Positions 14,955-19,131 of a stretch of DNA of 19,131 nt are shown one piece after another. The translations under genes and the position numbers were made by a program. Numbering within the stretch: position 1 is the first letter of the stretch; each line of letters opens with the position of its first letter. Origin of the DNA: an uncultured Rhodospirillales bacterium (GTDB taxonomy: Bacteria; Pseudomonadota; Alphaproteobacteria; RF32; CAG-239). The stretch lies in assembly GCA_902795665.1 (NCBI GenBank), contig CADBMA010000031.1:1-19131 (forward strand), given 5' to 3'. The notes under the pieces were generated by a model, which was given only the letters and a program-made list of their open reading frames with translations, searched no databases and was not told the origin of the DNA.

Positions 14955-15302
14955 CTATAAAATATCGTCTATTTCCTTAAAAACTTTGCGCGCTTTCTTA
15001 TCTGCAAAATATCCGTCTCCATCAGTAAAAGCTTTGCGAGCTTCTCTATTTTTCTGCAGCTGATCATTCTTAGCTTGTGCTTGCGATAAAGCCAGCGCTT
15101 TATTATCATTTGCCTGCTGCATCAAAATATCCTTTTGCGATTGCGAAAACGAAGAATGATTAATTTTTGATACCGCTTCGCTATAGTCTTCTTGAATTTC
15201 AGCGTTTTCCTTTTCAAGCCAATTATAATGCCCGCCGGCCCAAACGTTTCCGGTAATTGCAATAAACGTTATAGCCCCAATTATTAAAAGGTTCTTATTC
15301 AT
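14955..15302 (-). CDS. Small secreted helical protein, unknown function
   Basis: A 115-residue protein I do not recognise. Residues 1-22 are a Sec signal peptide (MNKNLL, hydrophobic core, cleavage likely after VWA). The mature part is strongly helical and polar, rich in Gln, Asn, Lys and Ala, with FSQSQKDILMQQANDNKAL at about 52-70 and a following Ala/Gln segment that could form a coiled coil. It has no cysteines. The size, location and helical Gln-rich character resemble small periplasmic chaperones such as Spy/CpxP only superficially, and a true LTxxQ motif is not evident. AGGAG nine bases before the ATG supports the start. It has its own promoter (15336-15363) and a terminator-like hairpin after it, so it is probably monocistronic. 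Confidence 0.7.
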   Translation of the reverse strand: MNKNLLIIGAITFIAITGNVWAGGHYNWLEKENAEIQEDYSEAVSKINHSSFSQSQKDILMQQANDNKALALSQAQAKNDQLQKNREARKAFTDGDGYFADKKARKVFKEIDDIL

Positions 15303-15335
15303 TTTTTCATCTCCTAAATGTTACATTTCCTAAAA

Positions 15336-15363
15336 TATATATGCAGCTTGCGCCAATTATCAA
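15336..15363 (-). promoter_or_regulatory. Promoter of the small secreted helical protein
   Basis: On the minus strand, TTGATA (15358-15363) and TATATA (15336-15341) are 16 bases apart, about 33 bases before the start codon. Confidence 0.55.
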
Positions 15364-15411
15364 GACTGCTTCACAAAAAGCTCTTGCCAAGATTGCAAAA
15401 AAGGAATAGGC

Positions 15412-15441
15412 TTGTCATGTATGATAAAAATATCATATTTA
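15412..15441 (+). promoter_or_regulatory. Possible csp promoter with an inverted repeat in the spacer
   Basis: TTGTCA (15412-15417) is followed after 18 bases by TATTTA (15436-15441). Between them ATGATA (15421-15426) and TATCAT (15431-15436) form a perfect inverted repeat around AAAA, which could be an operator. The promoter assignment is moderate because the region is very AT-rich. Confidence 0.35.
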
Positions 15442-15473
15442 ATATTAACCTGTTTGTAAAAAGGATTAAAATT

Positions 15474-15677
15474 ATGGCAGCAGGAACAGTAAAATGGTTT
15501 AACAAAAGAAAAGGTTACGGTTTTATCACTCCCGATGAAGGAGAAAAAGACGTATTTGTTCACATCACCGCAGTCAAAGAAGCTGGGCTGCGCACATTAA
15601 ATGAAGGAGATAAGGTCAGCTACGAAACAATGACCGAGCGCGATAGAATTGTTGCCGGAAACATCAAGCTGCTGTAA
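15474..15677 (+). CDS. Cold-shock-domain protein (CspA family)
   Basis: A 67-residue single OB-fold protein starting MAAGTVKWFNKRKGYGFITP. RNP1 (KGYGFIT, 13-19) and RNP2 (VFVHI, 27-31) bind single-stranded RNA or DNA, and such proteins act as RNA chaperones in cold adaptation or general growth. The open frame extends upstream to 15318, but the extension is unlike any cold-shock protein, and AAGGA at 15461-15465, eight bases before the ATG, fixes the start. The length is typical. It is monocistronic, with its own terminator (15721-15752), and converges on rpoC. Whether it is cold-induced cannot be told; the leader is short, unlike the long cspA leader of E. coli. Confidence 0.95.
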   Translation: MAAGTVKWFNKRKGYGFITPDEGEKDVFVHITAVKEAGLRTLNEGDKVSYETMTERDRIVAGNIKLL

Positions 15678-15720
15678 CTTGACCTAGATAAACATCTAAT
15701 AAAATTTATGTATTCTTCGA

Positions 15721-15752
15721 AAAGAACCCCCAGTTAAACTGGGGGTTCTTTT
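15721..15752 (+). terminator. Rho-independent terminator of csp
   Basis: AAAGAACCCCCAGT (15721-15734) and ACTGGGGGTTCTTT (15738-15751) form a 14-base perfect stem with a TAA loop, ending in a T run. Confidence 0.92.
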
Positions 15753-15756
15753 GTGC

Positions 15757-15792
15757 AAAAGACACCCCTCAGAACAACTGAGGGGTGTCTTT
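15757..15792 (-). terminator. Rho-independent terminator of rpoC
   Basis: AAAGACACCCCTCAG (15758-15772) and CTGAGGGGTGTCTTT (15778-15792) form a 15-base perfect stem with a five-base loop, followed on the minus strand by TTTTGC. It begins 17 bases after the rpoC stop. Confidence 0.92.
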
Positions 15793-15808
15793 AGTATAAT
15801 CAACCTAT

Positions 15809-18800
15809 TTATTCAGCTGATTCTGCTTCTTCGGTTGAAGCTTCATTTTTCACTTCAAGCTTTGCTTGAGCTGCTTCTTCACGCAGCGCCAGAATTTCCT
15901 TATCATTCTGAGCGGCTACACGTTTCAAAGCTCTCAAAACCGTACCGGTACCAGCCGGAATTAAACGACCGACGATAACGTTTTCTTTCAAGCCTGTCAG
16001 CTTATCAACTTTACCCTCAACTGCTGCTTCCGTAAGAACACGAGTAGTTTCTTGGAATGATGCTGCAGAGATAAATGATTTTGTCTGCAATGAAGCCTTT
16101 GTAATACCCAACAATATAGGATCAGCTTGGGCAGGAACTCCACCTTCGGCAATAACCTTATTGTTTTCTGTTTCAAAGATATCACGATCAACTTGTTCGC
16201 CAACCAAGAACGTTGTATCATTCGGAACAGTGATCTCTACTTTGCGCAGCATTTGTGAAACAATGACTTCGATATGCTTATCATTAATCTTCACACCTTG
16301 CAAACGATATACGTCTTGAACTTCTTTGACCAAATATTCAGCCAATTTTTCAACACCCAAAACGCGCAAAATATCGTGTGGAGCTGGTGTTCCTTCAACC
16401 AGCATATCACCCTTCTTAACAATATCACCTTCCTGAACTGCTAAGTGGCGTCCCTTCGGAACAAGATATTCAACAGCATCACCTTTTTGCGGAACAACAG
16501 TGATACGCTGTTTAGCCTTATAATCTTTTCCAAATTCTACCACACCGTCAATATCAGATATAATTGCCTGATCCTTAGGATGGCGAGCCTCAAACAACTC
16601 AGCAACGCGCGGCAAACCGCCGGTAATATCCTTGGTCTTTGAGCTTTCTCTCGGAATTCTTGCCACAACATCACCAACATTGACTTCTGCGCCGTTTTCA
16701 ACGGTCAAAATAGCACCGACTGACAGATAATAACGAACATCTTTACCATTATCAAATGTCACCGGTTTGCCTTTTTTGTCTTTCAAGGTAATGCTTGGTT
16801 TCAGGTTTGCAGAACTTGCTCCGGAGTGCCAATCAATAACCACATTATCAACAACACCTGTTGTTTCATCAACACGTTCCTCCAAAGAGATATTGTTGAT
16901 AAGGTCAATCCATTCAACTTTACCGGCTTTTTCAGTAATTACCGGAACCGTAAACGGATCCCACTCGGCTACTTTCTGACCTTTCTTAACCTTTGCTCCT
17001 TCTTTGGCCAAAATTCTTGTACCATAAGGAACTTTATGACGCGATTTTTCACGTCCGTTACCATCAACAATTACAATTTCACAGTTACGTGCGAGTACAA
17101 TACCTACGCCCTCTGCATTCGTAATTGTATATCCGTTTTCAAGCTTGAGTTCTCCGGCAAACGGCACTTCAACTGATGATTGTTCAGCCGATTTAGAAGC
17201 CGCACCACCGATGTGGAAGGTTCTCATAGTCAGCTGTGTACCTGGTTCACCAATTGATTGAGCTGCAATAACACCGACAGCCTCACCGATATTAACCGGA
17301 GTACCTCTGGCCAAATCACGTCCGTAACAAGCAGCGCAAACGCCATGTTCGCATTCACAAGTCAAAACTGAACGAATTTTCACTTGTTCAACACCGGCCT
17401 TTTCAACCACATCAACGTCGTTTTCGTCAATCAGTTTTCCTTTCTTAACCAAAACTTCTCCGCTTTCCGGATGAACAATATCTTCCAAAATTGTACGACC
17501 CAAAATGCGTTCCCCAATCGAAACAATTACATTACCGCCGTCAACAACCGGACGAACAATAATACCACGATCAGTTCCGCAATCTTGCTCGGTTACAACC
17601 ACATCTTGAGCAACGTCAACCAAACGACGAGTCAAATAACCAGAGTTAGCCGTTTTCAACGCAGTATCGGCCAAACCTTTACGTGCACCGTGAGTTGAGT
17701 TAAAATATTCCAACACCGTCAAACCTTCTTTAAAGTTTGAAATAATCGGTTGTTCAATAATCTCGCCTGACGGTTTTGCCATCAAACCACGCATACCGGC
17801 AACTTGGCGCATTTGTGCAGCAGAACCGCGAGCGCCGGAGTGAGCCATCATATATACCGAGTTCAAATAGCCGTTCTCAGCTTTAGAAATATTTTTCATC
17901 ATTTCATCAGCCACTTTATCTGTACAAGCAGCCCAGATATCGATTACCTTATTATATTTTTCACCTTTGGTAATCAAACCATTTTGGTACTGTTGTTCAA
18001 ACTCTTTGACCTGTTTTTCAGTTTCGGCCACCAAATCTTTTTTGGCTTCCGGAATAACCAAATCATCTTTACCAAAAGAAATACCGGCCTTGCAAGCATT
18101 TTGGAAACCGAGTGTCATCAAACGGTCAACAAACATAACGGTTTCTTTTTGTCCGCAGTGACGATAGATAATATCAATAATCTCTCCGATTTCCTTTTTC
18201 TTAACCAATCGGTTAACCAATGCAAACGGAACGTTTTGGTTCTGTGGCAAAATTTCAGCAACCATCAGACGGCCTGCTGTTGTTTCAACCAATCCTTGCT
18301 TGCTGTCGCCGTTTTCATCAATATATTGCATGCGGCATTTAATTTTGCTATGCAAATCAATATATTTAGAATCAAGCGCCAACAAAACTTCGTTATAATC
18401 AGCAAAAACAGAACCTTCTCCTTTAAGACCATCAGCATCATAGGTCAGGTAATAAATACCCAATACCATATCTTGTGTCGGAACAATAATCGGTTTACCT
18501 GAAGCCGGTGACAAAACGTTGTTTGTTGACATCATCAAAACACGAGCTTCCAACTGAGCTTCAACGGACAACGGTACGTGAACAGCCATTTGGTCACCGT
18601 CAAAGTCAGCGTTGAACGCAGTACAAACCAGTGGGTGCAGGTGAATAGCTTTACCTTCAACCAATACCGGTTCAAAAGCCTGAATACCCAAACGGTGCAA
18701 AGTCGGCGCACGGTTCAGTAAAACCGGATGCTCTCTAATCACCTCTTCCAAAATATCCCAAACTTCCGGACGCTCTTTTTCAACCATGCGTTTGGCCGCT

Positions 18801-19131
18801 TTAATTGTTGTGGCATGTCCATACAACTCCAATTTTGCATAAACGAAAGGCTTAAACAATTCCAGAGCCATTTTCTTTGGCAAACCGCATTGTTGCAATC
18901 TTAATTCCGGTCCAACCGTAATCACCGAACGACCAGAATAGTCAACACGCTTACCGAGCAAGTTCTGACGGAAACGACCTTGTTTACCTTTCAGCATATC
19001 AGACAAAGATTTCAACGGACGCTTATTTGTACCGGTAATAGCACGTGAACGACGACCATTATCAAACAAAGCATCAACCGATTCTTGCAGCATTCTCTTT
19101 TCGTTGCGGATAATGATATCCGGAGCATGCA
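15809..19131 (-). CDS. rpoC: RNA polymerase beta' subunit, C-terminal four-fifths (cut by window edge)
   Basis: About 1106 residues of an expected 1400 are present. The frame stays open to the right edge (HAPDIIIRNEKRM precedes the first in-frame ATG at 19093, which is internal). Visible landmarks are NGRRSRAITGTNKRPLKSL (the clamp/switch region), the catalytic magnesium motif NADFDGDQMA encoded near 18584-18613, the bridge-helix/trigger-loop region with GARGSAAQMRQVAGMRGLMAKPSGEI, the second zinc site with CECEHGVCAACYG, and an acidic tail ending EEAESAE. The subunit forms the active centre of RNA polymerase with beta. rpoB is expected just outside the right edge. Transcription ends at the hairpin 15757-15792; the str-operon genes (rpsL, rpsG, fusA) that often follow rpoC are absent here. 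Confidence 0.98.
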   Translation of the reverse strand, partial: HAPDIIIRNEKRMLQESVDALFDNGRRSRAITGTNKRPLKSLSDMLKGKQGRFRQNLLGKRVDYSGRSVITVGPELRLQQCGLPKKMALELFKPFVYAKLELYGHATTIKAAKRMVEKERPEVWDILEEVIREHPVLLNRAPTLHRLGIQAFEPVLVEGKAIHLHPLVCTAFNADFDGDQMAVHVPLSVEAQLEARVLMMSTNNVLSPASGKPIIVPTQDMVLGIYYLTYDADGLKGEGSVFADYNEVLLALDSKYIDLHSKIKCRMQYIDENGDSKQGLVETTAGRLMVAEILPQNQNVPFALVNRLVKKKEIGEIIDIIYRHCGQKETVMFVDRLMTLGFQNACKAGISFGKDDLVIPEAKKDLVAETEKQVKEFEQQYQNGLITKGEKYNKVIDIWAACTDKVADEMMKNISKAENGYLNSVYMMAHSGARGSAAQMRQVAGMRGLMAKPSGEIIEQPIISNFKEGLTVLEYFNSTHGARKGLADTALKTANSGYLTRRLVDVAQDVVVTEQDCGTDRGIIVRPVVDGGNVIVSIGERILGRTILEDIVHPESGEVLVKKGKLIDENDVDVVEKAGVEQVKIRSVLTCECEHGVCAACYGRDLARGTPVNIGEAVGVIAAQSIGEPGTQLTMRTFHIGGAASKSAEQSSVEVPFAGELKLENGYTITNAEGVGIVLARNCEIVIVDGNGREKSRHKVPYGTRILAKEGAKVKKGQKVAEWDPFTVPVITEKAGKVEWIDLINNISLEERVDETTGVVDNVVIDWHSGASSANLKPSITLKDKKGKPVTFDNGKDVRYYLSVGAILTVENGAEVNVGDVVARIPRESSKTKDITGGLPRVAELFEARHPKDQAIISDIDGVVEFGKDYKAKQRITVVPQKGDAVEYLVPKGRHLAVQEGDIVKKGDMLVEGTPAPHDILRVLGVEKLAEYLVKEVQDVYRLQGVKINDKHIEVIVSQMLRKVEITVPNDTTFLVGEQVDRDIFETENNKVIAEGGVPAQADPILLGITKASLQTKSFISAASFQETTRVLTEAAVEGKVDKLTGLKENVIVGRLIPAGTGTVLRALKRVAAQNDKEILALREEAAQAKLEVKNEASTEEAESAE

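Noticed and set aside
15318..15473. N-terminal extension of the cold-shock protein
   Set aside because: Cold-shock proteins start at MAAGTVKWFN; a good ribosome-binding site sits before that ATG, and the extension runs through the promoter region.
17804..18502. A 232-codon plus-strand frame opposite rpoC
   Set aside because: It is antisense to highly conserved rpoC sequence and its peptide is rich in Phe, Asn and Ile, typical of an antisense shadow.

Overview
The window looks like a piece of an AT-rich, Gram-negative bacterial chromosome. It is probably from an alphaproteobacterium: the bL36 is the short cysteine-poor form common there, several products carry Sec or lipoprotein signals, and the phospholipid-repair enzyme is an LplT-PlsC-AMP-ligase fusion. 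The lineage is inferred from protein character only. Nothing seen suggests plasmid, phage or transposon DNA; this is mostly core-genome housekeeping with a few lineage-specific envelope proteins between.

Layout, left to right. The N-terminal part of ettA (minus) follows an unknown secreted protein (minus), and a divergent promoter region leads to a lone rpmJ (plus). Two back-to-back terminators separate rpmJ from a minus-strand operon transcribed as lipoprotein -> comM -> 808-residue secreted protein. That last protein holds six 15-residue Cys/Gly repeats and a trypsin-fold domain without catalytic residues. A divergent promoter pair then serves this operon and the plus-strand rpsF-rpsR-rplI operon, whose leader is strongly structured. 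A shared terminator follows, then the 1119-residue Aas-type fusion and eno (both minus). Divergent from eno are a dCMP deaminase and an orphan NarL/FixJ response regulator (plus). Next come an archaeal/eukaryote-type proS and a small secreted helical protein (both minus), a cold-shock protein gene (plus), a second pair of back-to-back terminators, and rpoC (minus), which runs off the right edge.

The genes mostly serve translation and transcription (ettA, rpmJ, rpsF/rpsR/rplI, proS, rpoC, csp), central carbon flow (eno), nucleotide supply (dCMP deaminase), membrane repair (Aas fusion) and recombination of incoming DNA (comM). The least ordinary parts are the comM operon with its Cys-rich repeat pseudoprotease, the rpsF leader RNA, and the 5' hairpin and unusual class of proS. 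No gene-free stretch exceeds 300 bases. The longest ones (about 1063-1206, 5757-5964, 10467-10648, 11927-12088, 15303-15473) hold the promoters, leaders and terminators listed. I saw no tRNA, rRNA, CRISPR array, insertion sequence or origin.
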